From positions 10,011,591-10,075,590 of the forward strand of contig LS997564.1 in the NCBI GenBank assembly GCA_000469685.2: a stretch of 64,000 nucleotides of DNA, in the 5' to 3' direction. How positions within the stretch are numbered: the first letter of the stretch is position 1; each line of letters starts with the position of its first letter. This DNA comes from Haemonchus contortus (taxonomy: Eukaryota > Nematoda > Chromadorea > Rhabditida > Trichostrongylidae). The notes under the pieces were generated by a model, which saw nothing but the letters and a program-made list of their open reading frames with translations, was not told the origin of the DNA and ran no database searches. This document shows positions 11,701-23,861 of this stretch, piece after piece. The translations under genes were made by a program, and so were the position numbers.

Positions 11701-14700
11701 ATAGGTGTGGTTGACCTGGGCAAGTATCGAGAGGGAGTCAGTCCTGGAGAATGCCTGTGTGATAGTGTGCCCCTTGTCACCACACCACTTCTTTGATGGT
11801 ATGATATGATTGGGAAAATTGAATGGCATCAGATGGATTCGTTCTCTCGTTTTCTGGGATCACCACATAATCCCTTTTCCATATTGCTGTCTCCGTTTAC
11901 CATTTCCAATGTTCCGTCATTGTTTTATATTCTAGTTTTTCCCTTTTTCCTCACCATCGATTTTTTCGATTTTAATGCACACCCATTCAATTGAATAATA
12001 TTAATTTTTGAGTTGAAGACACCCTTGCATACATTTTATGAGCGCTGGAAAGTGGTGGTGCTTTTGTGCTGGAAAGAATCCCTCACTCAAGAGAAGGAAT
12101 CTTGAGGATCGTGATTCAGGCTTCCCATTAGTATACTCTCAGTGGTGTTAGAGCCCGGAGACCTAGGCTAAATGCAGGAGGTGAAATTTTGAACTAGTGG
12201 GTAATTATGTTTTTTTAGTTTTGTTTTTTATAGTTTTTTCGATAGTTTCTGTGCCTTTCAAGAGTATACCTATCACATCTCATCTGCAACCACCTTATTC
12301 TTGCACTGGAACTTCCTTTTCGAAGACTCAGCTATTGCCTTCAATTTTGATATCTTTTCCTGCTCACTCCGCCGAACTGATATCTCACCCTCTAGAAGAT
12401 TAGTGATCTCGGCAGTACAGTACCCTATCAGACCAGTTCCCTTTAGTGGAATTTCTCTGATTTATTACCTTTGTTTCCATCGCTGGTTGTTCGATCGCGT
12501 GGTTACGAAATCCCTACATCCGCGAAAAAGTTTTCGAGAACTGGAGGAGGATCGAACTTTTTGAGAGCTATTTATGTATCTTGATCATTCGTTTCATCTG
12601 CATGGGATGCAAGATTATCTGCAAAGTAACATTTGGGTGACTAAACTTCTGGTAGAGAAGGCTATGGGCACTGTCCCATCCCTGCTTCCCCCTATTCCCT
12701 GAAACCGCATGAATATTCGTATGCCAGGTCTAGGTATACATCCTTCCCAGGCTAGTCCGGATTTGCAGACTGGACTCGTGTTTTATCATGTCGTTTTGTT
12801 TTTCATTTACAATTTTGATTTGCCTCCGATTTTTTCAATTTCTAATGCAGAAGGGCAAAGACGATGATATACTATTGGATTCAAAAGGCTAGATTTATCT
12901 GGGGATCCCTAGGCATAATCAATCCTTTCTGCATTTCCTACAAGAAAAAGTGCTTTATGCATCACAAGCACTTGTGTTTTTTTTTAGATTCGGCGGACGA
13001 ACTGTGGCAATCTTTCTTTATGTGCTTATTTGGAATAACTTCCGGCTCATGGAACTCCCATGGGATTCCCCGTGGACATGGATTCTGTGCCTAATCTTTC
13101 AGGATCTGATGTACTACTGCGGCCATCGAGCTGTCCATGGTCAGCTTATTTTTTTATTTTAATGATTTCCATTTTGCTTTCAATTCGTGCTTAGTGATGC
13201 CTAAGTAACAGAACGCTAAGTAAACCTACTTGGAACTTTTGTACTCTTCCTACTTTTTTATTTATTTTCTACTTCTCAGCTGCTAACATTTATTTCAGTC
13301 TCTGAGCTTGACTGTTCAATGTCTTTGATTATTTCTTGGGATTGACCCCAAAGTATCCATCTAGGGGTGTTTCATTTCAGAAGCAGGATTCTTCTGGGGA
13401 CTTCATACTATCCACCACAGCTCGGAGTACTACAACCTTTCAACCGCCCTCCGACAGGCTGCTTTTCAAGATGCAGGTCTCGCTATTTACGATGTTTTGC
13501 AGGTGCGTCCATTAAATCCGTTTTCCTTTCTTCGGGTCAGCTATGGCTCGCCATAAGGACGAGTCAAGCCAAACTTGAGTAGAGCTCTGGTCAATGGGGA
13601 GAGCCTGACGACGCGTGGCGTCTAGATGTGAGGCCCTCCCTCCTTGTTAATGTTGTGCATCTGCACGGTGGCTAGTTCGCAGCGGTCGTTTTAAGAAAGA
13701 GCCAAAAATGGTTATTCCTCAGTACTTTCATTCCTATTCACTCTTCTCAACCGAATACATACAGCCTTTTCCTTTGCAGTATTGTCCCGGTCAGCTATTC
13801 TGTCTATGTTGGGCTACCTCGTGGAAAAAGGTTCCTGCTGCCTGAGACAACTTAATGGGACTGACTCAACATACTGGGATTCCAATACATCCACCCACCG
13901 TATAATAACTTGAAAGGGAACGAGGTTGAACCCTGTGTGGATTCTTAATTAAAAGTGAAATTAAAACAGATGCAGAAATAAGTAGAGTTAAAAGGAAACA
14001 TCTCCAGACCTCTATGTAGTTGTGCAGAGATTTATCTGAACAGAGCATTCTTGCAACCAAGACGTCTTTTTTTTTCAGGCTTTCTTCATACCACCGCCGA
14101 TATTTCTGGTGCATCGTTACTTTAGTGAAATTCTTCAATTTGTCATGCATACCAGTGTAAGTCTTCGTTTGCTGAAAATATGGATATGTAGAATAGCACG
14201 TAGAGTGTTGGAGAGGAAAATGTTCTGTCCACGATATAAGGTTCTGAGCGTTGAGCGTTAAGCGTGCGCTCTGTTGACAATGCCGGTCGTCGATCGATAT
14301 CGCGCGGTTCAGCGGTGAATAGTTTCCTGATCAAATTAATTGACTAAGTTATCCACTTTTTCTCAATTTTGTTTTTCGTTGAAGATTCGATAATTTCTTC
14401 TTTGATTACACTGATGCAAGTGATAAAAGTATATTATTATGAAAAACTTTATGTAGTTCTGCTCGGGAAATAACATACCCCAGCGCAAAGACTCGTTTTA
14501 ATTCAGACTACCTTTCAGCTAGTGGGTGATCTTGGGCCATTGGGGATCGTCTTCAACACACCTTCCCATCATCGAGTACATCATGGACGAAATCCTTATT
14601 GCATTGATAAGAACTATGGTGGAGTGTTTATCATCTGGGATAAGGTAAGTTTCTCGTCACAGAATAAGGAGGAAAGAATTGTACTTAACATGTGAACACT

Positions 14701-17700
14701 AAGCGAGAGGTCGCGTTGCGTTTCCCTTGGCAGATATGTACATGGGCGAACAAACTGCTTCGCAGAGCGACAGTTCTTCAAGGCTTAGAGAACATTCTTT
14801 TATTTTTGTGCTTTTCAATGAAGTTTCTCGTTTCCTCAGTTTTCTTCTATATCACAACTTCTGGGCCCAGAGGCATATCGAATTCATAGCGCCATTTTGT
14901 GACTTTTGTTTCCCACCTCAATTCACCGTTCCTTCAACTCCATCAGAGGTTTCTATTTTGTCAATGGCATGAGCGAAATACACATTTGTTTAAGCTGGGA
15001 TATGTTTCGCGCGTATCACCATAAAGACTACCCAAAGTCATCAGGCACGCATCGCGACCGCACGCTCATTTTCCACATTATGTGCCCACGTTTCAGCGCC
15101 TTGCCTTTTTTTTTGCATACTTGTAATCTTTGATATTTCATGGAAATTCAGATTATCGTAAGCTCGTTCCATAATGAACCTCTTCTGATAAATTTAGATA
15201 ATCGCATATCATATTTAGTAATCATAACATCGACTATTTCTACTCATTCAGATGTTCGGAACATTCGAGGCCGAACGAAAAGACGATCCACCGATATATG
15301 GACTAGTGCATAACGAAAATACTTTCGATCAAATCTATCTACAGGTGATGAACCTTTTGCCGTTATGCTTCGAGAATGAAGGCTCTGTTGATCGTCCAAA
15401 AATGTGATCTAATGACGGAACCGCTGCCTCACCTAACGGTTGCCGTATTTTTACCCGGACAGAAAAAAGAGCCGAAGAGTAGAGCTGATAGTAAGCGAGC
15501 AAGTTGACGGGGTCACTTACGTGTGCCCACACCCCTCCCCCCTCTCCCTCCACTCTTCCCCTCCCCTTGCCTTCCTCCAACCCTGCCATGAACAAGAATT
15601 GAATGAAGTGCTGGTGGAGAACCTTGCAAGTGAGCCCTATTTTTGAAGCTTCATTTTCTTTCTATCAGAAACGCTAGGACCATACTCTAAGCAGGAGATG
15701 CAGGAGTGAGGCATCCCTTCCTAATGTACATTTCGATCTAGTTCGATCGCAAATAAGGTCCCTTCCGGGCTAACCAAGTCTTCCATTCAACGAGCGTCGT
15801 TGAGATACTACAAACATAGTCTTATACATGAGGTACCTTAAATAGTAATCCTGTAGCACAAAATTGTTTCTAGCGGCACTAGAACTCCGCGTGGAAGCGT
15901 GTGTTAGTGGGAAAGGTCGGTCTAGACACATCTTTCCAGAAAAATGCCATCTATACCATTTTTTAAAAAACCCCGTTTTATTTTGGTTCCTTTTTGCTGT
16001 ATTGAACATTTATTTCGAAAAATCTATTGAAAACTATTGAATACAATATTGGTTTATTTAGTTACATGTGCTATGGGATATGCTGATTTTCAAGGGACAA
16101 ATGAAGAATGAAAAAGGCGAACCGATCTTCCCAGGAACTCTCAACAAGGTAAAACTATTTTGACTACTTACTGCCATTATTTTGTTTCATAGGGAGGAAT
16201 GGTGTAAAGGCAAGGGGCGCACTAGCACAAATGCATGGTCAGGAGTTTGGCTCTTTATATCCGCCTGGGCCAACCAAGCCTTCCATCCCACCCGGGCAAC
16301 TTAATTGGAACCAGGCTCCTCTGAGAGGATAAAACGCTGGACTGTATATCGGCTGGCCACACCAAGTCATTGTATGGGCCATAGGCGCATTCAATACGCT
16401 GCTACGATTCTGATTTAGGTTAAATACGTGGCGTATTTTTTAGAGGGGATTGATTAATGCTGAAAAAGGTTTCGCAGGCTACCATTCGCTCTATTCATAG
16501 GAGCTTACTTAATTCATAGGAGCTCACTCCTTGATATTTTCTGAACGTTCTGAAGTTTTATTGGGAGGTGACCGTCACTACCGCGAAATCACTGCCGCAT
16601 GCCATGGGAAAAACGACCACCCACGGCTTCCCCTTCTACCTACACATTTTCTAATGTCATACTGACTTCAGTGAGATGCTCCTTGATCACATCTTTCCAC
16701 CAGTTTTTTGAGGCTCGCCGTGGTGCTTTCCTTGGGTTTGAAACTCAACTACCTTCACATGGAGTAATACTGAGTGGGTGGGTATTATGTAGAATCAAAT
16801 GAGGGGATTTCCCTTGAAGTGATGCTCTCAAGGGTAGGATGGACAAGCAATTCCACCTTGTCCAGCCTGACCTAGACCCAATTCCTACCCCGCCCTGAAT
16901 CTAATCCCTCTTTTCCGACAGGTTAAAGCAGCACTTTACCCTCCTGGATGGTACCCAGGAGTTCCTGTGCGACGCTTTTTTCACTGGATGAGCCTTGTTG
17001 ACACGGCACATGGAGTTCCTGAGGTACGTCAGGGTTACTCCTTACCAATGATTGTGTTTACGTACTGTATTTCAGCCTGAAAAGCCCATTGTCAGATACA
17101 ACCCGCCCTTGGACGTTTGGTTGAAGCTCTACATAATCGGGCACTTCACACTGCTATTAGCAATATTTCTTCACTTCGAATATGATCGAAATAATTTGGA
17201 TTACATCAATTTCACTTTGAAAATCGCATTTTTCCTAGTCACAATGCAGACTTTTGGTGCATTCTTCGATAAGAGGTACGGTCACCAAGGCATTGTGTGA
17301 ATGTGAGCGTGAGAGCGTTATAGTGGAAGTGTTTTCACGCCGTTGGCATCGCCTAGCTACGGATTCTCCATGAATTTAGGTGGTACGCACCGTCACTGGA
17401 GATTTCTCGTTGTATAGGAGTACTGACATTCTATGCCTTCTTGATCTTGGATAAGATCGGTGCTGGACCTCACAGAATATTCCTGATAACAGTTTTCGGC
17501 ATGTCCGCATTACTTTGGATCGGATACTGTATTCAAGAGGTTTGCTTCCGCAATTTACTTATAAATATCGTTGCCAGCACACGACAACATAAGTATATCG
17601 TACCCCAAAAGTCTTAAAAGACTGTTAAAAGTAGGGCGGAAAATTCCCAAGGATATTTATATTTCCAGAAAATAAACTCGAGACGAAGAGTCAGCGCCAC

Positions 17701-17880
17701 TAACGATGGTAAAAAGACGGCCATATCGGTTAGCAAAGTCTTTCAGTTAAATTCATAAAATTACAAAATATGAAACTTACAAATCTATTCCAGATCATAT
17801 CCAAAACCATTACGTCAGATGAAGCAACCGTTCCACCAGCAGTGCCACCCTCTTCTAATGCCATCCACTCACGGTTATGA
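8783..17880 (+). CDS. agmo-1: Alkylglycerol monooxygenase (AGMO/TMEM195 family)
   Basis: Tetrahydrobiopterin- and iron-dependent integral membrane enzyme of the fatty acid hydroxylase superfamily that cleaves the ether bond of alkylglycerol lipids in the endoplasmic reticulum. Exons: 8783-8879, 11088-11218, 12988-13139, 13381-13502, 14079-14156, 14519-14644, 15252-15344, 16062-16148, 16922-17023, 17076-17275, 17380-17539, 17794-17880; all phases agree. Family landmarks in order: ETLEEVPNY, LNDSITS, LPWDSPWTW, the histidine boxes HRAVH, HTIHHSSEYYNLSTALRQ and TPSHHRVHHGRNPYCIDKN, then IIWDKMFGTFEAE. The C-terminal third has several hydrophobic spans. About 477 residues are visible; a short first exon with the start codon is not located. 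An alternative last exon, 17669-17758, is also open. A mariner and two SINE-like copies sit in introns. The symbol follows the C. elegans orthologue. Confidence 0.93.
8880..11087 (+). other. AGMO intron holding a mariner
   Basis: Most of this intron is the mariner at 9568-10838. The remaining flanks show no exon. Confidence 0.7.
9568..10838 (+). mobile_element. Mariner-family transposon, near full length, inactive
   Basis: Flanked by TA at 9566-9567 and 10839-10840. Termini are inverted repeats beginning TTAGGGTGTCCCAAAAGTTT, about 30 bp long. The decayed transposase reads rightwards from about 9605 to 10760 across several frames: a helix-turn-helix region (DEVPRSGRPRS), then QDEKWV with the first catalytic Asp, a degraded second-Asp region (HARSHHA), and PDLSPCDYHAF with the third. 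Frame changes between these blocks mean no intact protein. The D-x-D-x-D spacing and PDLSPCDYH place it in mariner rather than Tc1. It lies in an AGMO intron. Confidence 0.9.
11536..11791 (-). repeat. SINE-like tRNA-headed repeat
   Basis: Reverse-orientation copy. Recognisable family blocks are AGAATCGTCGTGGCG, GCCTATACAAAG, ATGCTTTTATCCTCCC and the degraded head ending TTGTCACCACACC. It lies in the AGMO intron 11219-12987. Confidence 0.7.
16193..16461 (+). repeat. SINE-like tRNA-headed repeat
   Basis: Starts with GGTGTAAAGGCAAGGGGCGCAC, a degraded A-box region, then GCCAACCAAGCCTTCCATCCC, GGATAAAACGC, the GGCTGGCCAC block, CATTCAATACGC and the end GATTGATTAATGC. It lies in the AGMO intron 16149-16921. 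Confidence 0.75.
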
Positions 17881-19179
17881 AGGCGCGCTCGCTGGCTAAT
17901 TCGGCAGATTGTAGTACAGAATTGTAATTGTATTTGTATCATATATGAAAAAAAACTATTTATTAGATTAGAACTAAAAGTACTTCCGTATAGAAATGGA
18001 GGAGGTTACAAACCTAATAGAGTAGGATTCTCAAAAAACCTAGGTATACCTCAGAGAATTGCGACATAAAAATCAAAACTATATACATATAAAGAACGAT
18101 AATCCTCATTCCTTCCACGCTGTAGACAAATTTTCGAGTGAAGTGAGCGAGAAAGCAGGCTCGGCTGCGTCTTCAAAATACCAATGGCCATCCTGTACTG
18201 AGGCGTGAGGCTCCCCAACCTACTGTTTACAGAGATAGAGTATGTGGTTATAGAAAACAAGCACTGCTTCGAAAGTAATGGAAAACGGTTCATATCACGC
18301 GCCCAGTTGATATTGGCATCATCTCGATGACAAACGCAGGCTCTATGAATTAGTTCAAAAGAGTGTATCATTAATCGCGTGACAAAATGCTTGCGGAGCC
18401 AAATTGGCAACTCCCATTGTCCTGCTCAGGCGTACACTTCAACCACAGCGTTAAAGAAATGATAAGTCAAAAAAAAGTAAAGAAACAATGATCTGACTCA
18501 ATACATTCAGATGAAAGGGAATGATTACAGGAGTATCTCAATAAATCGAGTACAGAAAAAATTCAATTAAAAAAAACCGATGATACACAAAAGAAATACT
18601 TCATGCTGTTAAAAAAAAACCTCGCGAGGACCAATGCCTGACAAAGTCCAAAGTAAAAATACTGGAAGCAGCAAGAATTCAAGGAGAGCACGACCTGGAT
18701 TTCGAGTATGAACAGTCACGTTGTGTTGGCCTAAATTAGTCGGATCGTTCTACGAAATACTCCCTACCCACACCAATATTCTCTTCTCAAGCGGTGTGTA
18801 CGTATGTGTATGTTTGACCGGAATACATATATCTTATACAGAGCGCATTCTAAAACGGGATTGAACGTCAAAAAAGTTACTACTTTATGAGAGGCAGACA
18901 AAATGCCGAAATATCGTTAAGACCACCTGTATAGAGAAGATGATATTGTGACAAGCTAGGAATGTTTTTGCAATTTGAGATGGTAATTTGTTATATCAAA
19001 AGTCTGCGCTCACACCTGAAGGCCATCGACACCCAGCTGCCGCAATGACTGGGAACTATTGGCAATTAAAAAGACACATACTGCTGAGAAAAGCTACCGA
19101 ACTTTCCAAGTATGTCGCAGAAAAAATGGCCTTTGTATGGAAAGTGACCTCAGAAAAAAAGCTAATCATTCGAACGTAC
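17881..19179. other. Convergent 3' region of AGMO and the RGG/RS gene
   Basis: The two flanking genes point into this stretch. On the minus strand AATAAA lies near 17957-17962, a possible polyadenylation signal for the RGG/RS gene. A possible last exon of that gene begins after GTTGAAG near 18439 and stays open to a TGA near 18355, but its acceptor is poor and I do not claim it. Confidence 0.4.
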
Positions 19180-22100
19180 CTTGCTCCTCGTTTGTCTCCT
19201 TGTAAAGCTTCCATGCGATCGCTGTCAGTCATACGATCGCGTTTCTAGAAAAGAAAACAATGAACTGGAAGTATTAAGAAAATCAAAGTGGAACTGTCAT
19301 GATAATACTGACCTTCTCGAAAGATGCTCTGGTGCTCTTTTGTAATCCTAAACAACAGAATTCCAATCAAGAAATACTTATATTATGGGCGTTTTTGCAT
19401 TTGAAAAAGTGTAGCTTACCAATTACGTTACCATTAGACTGTCTGAAGGAACGGTCGGAATTACTTTGGTGATGACCTGAAACAATGAACACTTCAATAA
19501 TACAATTTGTTGGTGTCGAATGATTCATTTGCTTGCAAAACACACCACCAGTTCAGATTACCCAAATTTACAATAAAGCATTCTAAATGACTATTTATGA
19601 TTTACCTCTCATTGCCTGACGACCAGATCCGTATCCAGTGTTCATGTAGTTCTCTGTAATAGAGCTGCCATTAAAAATCCTCTTTGATAAATTTGCTATG
19701 AAGATATCAGTGAGTTGAGTGCATTCAGTGCGGCGTTACTCGAATTTTCTCAAATCAGTCACAAATATCCTAAACAAACCCCAATGCATGTAAGTTTATC
19801 GACCATTTCATCAAAGGACAACGAGGTCAACAATCAGAGTAACGCGCTTAATGGATGGAAAACCAGCGAGCTGGTATGTAAGGCAATTACCACGAGCTTT
19901 TATGTCGCACTCCATACAATACTATAAGTTAGAAGTCGGCAATATTAAGATAACACTGCCCAAAAATACGATATCAAATGAACAACCTGGTTCGGTATCG
20001 TAGACACTTCTTCGACTACCGTTTTCATATGTTCTATTTTCACGCGTATTAGGAGGATCATTATTGTTGAGATCATTTGGTGGAGGACTACGGCTACGAC
20101 TACCACTTCGAGAGTACGACTTCGATGACCGCCTCCTTGCCACTTTTTCTAAATGATACTCGAAGGTTATGAAATTCTCGAACATATGTATGTATACAAG
20201 CAGAACCAATGAAAGTAAGAAAGGGACAACAAACATCTTGAAAATCCTTTTACACTGGAAAAGGTGAACCTGAAAACATTCACCTGCTGGGGTATTCCGC
20301 GTTGGGGTGGTGTTAGGTGGGCTTTTGCTTCCTGAGCGTGAGTACGAACAATCGCTCCTACGCTTCCTCGACTCGCCAGCTCAAAACAAAGCGCAATTCA
20401 TGTACAACTAGCAAGAGCATTATTAAACATTCAATCGATTAGAATCTCGGGAATTGGTTCAAATCTTTACAAAAAACCGAAGAAGGGGAAACGATTCCGA
20501 AAAGAGTTTGATGCTGTATACCTGTACTTGAGCTAGCAAATACAGACGTTGACGGATTATTTTTTGATGCGGAAGATCGAGGTGAGGGATCCATTTGCTT
20601 TCGGCCTTCTTAATAGGGGCATTTCAATATCACTCGATTTCAGAATAATTGCACTGCTACTGGATACAATGAACCAAATGAATTATGAAACAGACCGTTT
20701 TCTGAGCTCTCAGCGGTTGGATTGGTTGGGCTACTGCTCCTGGATCGGGAGTATGAACAAGAAGTTCTTGGCTTTTTGCCTGAATTTTTTCTCATGCCAC
20801 AGTCGTCCACATTTTACAGAAGGCAAATGGTGCGATAACCCACCACTCTTCTGAACTCCTGGAGCTGCACTGGGCGGGCTACTACTTCTCGATCGAGAGT
20901 AGGAACAGGGTCTAGAGACAGGGCCAGATGGACCTTAATTGGATACTTTGTCGCCCTAGCTCGCTCAAAAAAAAAAAGATCAAAAGTGCCAACCACGTCA
21001 TTGTCTTGTTTCAAACATTATATTTTCAAGTAAAAGCGAACCTCTGGGTGGCTTCTTTGCAGGACTGTTACTTCTCGATCGAGAATAGGAGCGTAGCTGT
21101 GTTTTGTTACCTAAAGACTTTTTAATAATCGTATGAAATGCCCCATAACGACTATCCTCCTTCAAACCGCGAAGACATCGCGCATACAAATAAGGGACCT
21201 GTATTGCCTTTCTTCGCCAGCGGTGAACATGGGCTGCGACTAGTTGAACGTGAGTAGGAACGTTCTCTTTTAGGCTTCCAATCCGTACCAGGCGTACTGT
21301 CACCTAAGAGGTAGAATGTTCAACAAAGTGTAAATCAATACAAGCAACCAAATTTACCGAAAGAGCTCCTTGCACGGTAGGAATTATTTCCATCATCCCG
21401 ATGATTACCTCCTCTACCACGACCACGCCCTCGGAAATTATTTTCACGTCCATTGTCGTTGTCTGAATCCACGGAATCCAGATTTAACTATTTTAATCAC
21501 GCAGGTCAGAAAAATTTTCAAAAAAGCGGAATGAAATACACTACTCCATAGTTCCAATCATTATCTTATCACGTATTGCCAAATACTCCCTCGGAGAATT
21601 ATTACCTCGATTTCCACCACCACGCCCACGACCACGACCGAATCCACGTTCTCCTCTCCCACGAGAACCCCCACGCCCACGCCCTCGACTTTCGCGATTA
21701 TTAGATTGATCTGAAATGGTGATTTTTTAGTGAAAAGAAGTAAGCCTATAAATCGAAAAACCTTGGAATCCCCCTGATCGTCCAAATTTATCCGGAGTCG
21801 TGTGCTCGTCGCAATTATCTGCAATTCTTAAGCAAATATACGAAAAAAGATGAATAATTTTCATGTAAACCATAGCAATTGCGCTTGCCGAGATCACGGT
21901 AAGAGACGTTGGAATTCCTGTTGTTATATGTGGGAGTAGCATCGATACCGCGACCTGAGTAGGGATATCTTTACAAAGGAAAGGAAAAACTGAGGAACAT
22001 TGCGAAGAAGACTTATCTACCAGGCAATGACGAGCTGAAATTGTACGGAGCCTGTGGTGGGGGAAAACTAGAATCAGCTGGAACTAGCCGAATCCCTTCA

Positions 22101-22320
22101 GCTGAAATTGAAATATGAATATGAAACATAAACATGAATATGAATATGAATATGAACTTCGATGAGATCGGAAGGAAAGAGAAGAATGCAACAGTCAATC
22201 GTAATTTTCTTTATCGCATAAACGAAACAGTAAGAACCAATTTTCACCTGTCATAGGAATCATGTGATGGTTTGCGAAGCGGCTAAAGTCCACGCAGCTG
22301 TGAAACTCTTGGTCAGACAT
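19180..22320 (-). CDS. RGG-box and RS-repeat protein, at least 17 exons
   Basis: I cannot name an orthologue. Exons, high to low: 22248-22320 (start MSDQEFHSC), 22021-22101, 21871-21954, 21762-21818, 21606-21710, 21358-21462, 21199-21303, 21042-21110, 20844-20933, 20696-20779, 20522-20605, 20284-20379, 19987-20148, 19606-19653, 19420-19476, 19313-19347, 19180-19244. Phases agree throughout, about 466 residues so far; the last exon is unresolved. Order of parts: Pro-rich N terminus, two RGG exons (RGRGRGGSRGRGERGFGRG; FRGRGRGRGG), then six exons each with an SYSRSxS-type motif, ending in a charged tail (KRDRMTDSDRME). All boundaries down to exon 16 are phase 1. RGG boxes bind RNA and RS repeats mediate contacts among splicing factors, so a nuclear RNA-processing role is likely but inferred. 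A plausible spliced-leader acceptor (TTGTTTAG) precedes 22347. Confidence 0.85.
22112..22158. repeat. Short ATATGA tandem repeat
   Basis: About eight imperfect copies of a six-base unit (GAATAT/AACATG variants), in the first intron of the RGG/RS gene on the minus strand. Confidence 0.7.
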
Positions 22321-22557
22321 TGGTACCGTGTAAATTGAACGCAAATGCTAAACAACCTTGATCAGCGTGTTTAACCCATTGGCGACCGCGCCTTTCACAT
22401 TGTCCTGACATTAACTTTTAATTTCTCTTATAACTGTAGTTGGAAGTGAATGATTCCTGGACCACGATGTCTCGAGATTCTCTAGAAGGTTGTGAGCTCA
22501 GCTGATACTTGAAACTATGAAAAAAATTATAAGAACACTTGATAAATAATATAAATA

Positions 22558-23800
22558 TTAGGTTGTCGGAAAAGTATTTGCGCATTTTGGTTTCCATGTT
22601 GTGAAATCTTTGGGGATTGCTCTAGAGCCTTCACTGCGGAATACGTGTAAGTGCAGGTCAATGCGCTCTCCATACCATATCTGCCGTAGCATTTCGCAAC
22701 GGTCATGGCTGCAAGAATCGCTCTCGACTCAAAGCTAGTCAGACTATCCTTTCTTCATAGGTTCAGAAAAAAACGTTAACCCAAATTCAGCGACAGGGGG
22801 AATATGCGATGCGATAGGACCATTCATTGTCTCTAATATCACATCAAGAAGTTGGTACAAGGAGTTCAAAAGTGGCCATTTTGACTGGACCGAAGAACCA
22901 CGATTTAGGAGACTAGCTGAGCTCAATGTTGACTATCTCCTGAAGCTGGTTGAAGAAGATTCTAGGTTTAGTACCCATCAGCTGAAACAAGAGCTCATAG
23001 CCATCACGACACAACAGCTGTCCATTTGCATCGCCTTGGGAAGACATGGAGATTTGGAGATATGGTTAAGTTTTGAACTGGGTGGTCACGACCTCCAAAT
23101 GAAGAGGGATTCATGTCTAAACTTGATGACTTTCCGACGCACCTTCGCATGGTTGGAAGACTTAATCACTGACGACGAGAAGTGTGTTCCCTACTTAAAC
23201 CACACGAGGAAGCGCCAGCGGCTTAGATGCGTAGAGCATGGAATCCCGACCTCCAATCCCGAATTCCTACCTCAGAAGGCAATGCCAAGCGTTTGTAGCC
23301 ATTCAATAGGATCATTCACTGGGACTTCCTACCACCGAACTCCGCTGTCAGCACAGAAGCCCAGTGTGCTCTGTGGACCGGATTGCTGCAGCTCCAAGAG
23401 AGAAACTCGGGAAAGTCTATTTTCTCCATGACAGTGCTCGCCCACACTTTTCGAAGGAAACCCAGAAGAAGCTTTAAAGCCTGAGATGGCATGTTATGGC
23501 CCACCCACTGTATTCACCAGACCTAACTCCGACGGATTATCATCTGCTCCTGTCGCTGTCGGATCATCCGAAAAATAAGAAGTTCGATTATGTGAATCAA
23601 CTCCAGACTCACATTGACGAGTTTTCCTCCTCGAAACCTCAGGAATTCTACGCAAGCAGGAACCACAAGTTGCCTGGTGAATGGCAATAACTTGTCGATA
23701 ATGATGATGCATATATTTGTTAATTGTTTGTTATTGTGAAGGAAAAAAATAAATTCAAAAAAAAATTGCAAAAGGCGCAAATACTTTTCCGACAACCTAA
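22558..23800 (+). mobile_element. Mariner of Hsmar1/bandit type, inactive
   Basis: Flanked by TA (22556-22557 and 23801-23802), with inverted ends starting TTAGGTTGTCGGAAAAGTAT, of the form seen in Hsmar1-like elements. Recognisable transposase pieces read rightwards: WYKEFKSGHFDWTEEPR, LVEEDSRFSTHQLKQEL, a DDEKCVPYLN block at the first catalytic Asp, FLHDSARPHF (second Asp, with Asn of the usual DNARPH changed to Ser) and YSPDLTPTDYHLL (third Asp), ending near ELPGEW-type sequence before TAA at 23689. Several frame changes and an in-frame stop near 23480 make it non-functional. It resembles bandit, the mariner described from the hookworm Ancylostoma. Confidence 0.9.
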
Positions 23801-23822
23801 TACTACAGGAGCACGATATGGT

Positions 23823-23842
23823 GTGGCCCGCCGGCGGGCCAC
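23823..23842. repeat. Perfect 20-bp GC-rich palindrome
   Basis: GTGGCCCGCCGGCGGGCCAC is a perfect palindrome near the right end of the TTAA-bounded element; probably a subterminal hairpin of that element. Confidence 0.8.
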
Positions 23843-23861
23843 GCGGTCGTCAATGGGTTAA

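Larger units (their letters stand above)
22371..23861. mobile_element. TTAA-bounded, piggyBac-like non-autonomous element interrupted by a mariner
   Basis: The left end TTAACCCATTGGCGACCGCG and the right end CGCGGTCGTCAATGGGTTAA are inverted copies with one or two differences, each bounded by TTAA, the target typical of piggyBac transposons. Removing the mariner at 22558-23800 leaves about 250 bp, too short to encode a transposase. It lies just upstream of the RGG/RS start, so promoter effects are possible. Assignment to piggyBac rests only on the TTAA and the terminal inverted repeats. Confidence 0.6.

Noticed and set aside
17669..17758. Alternative last exon of AGMO
   Set aside because: In frame and open, but the exon at 17794-17880 also fits and reads more like a protein end; cannot be decided without cDNA, so it is mentioned only in the gene entry.
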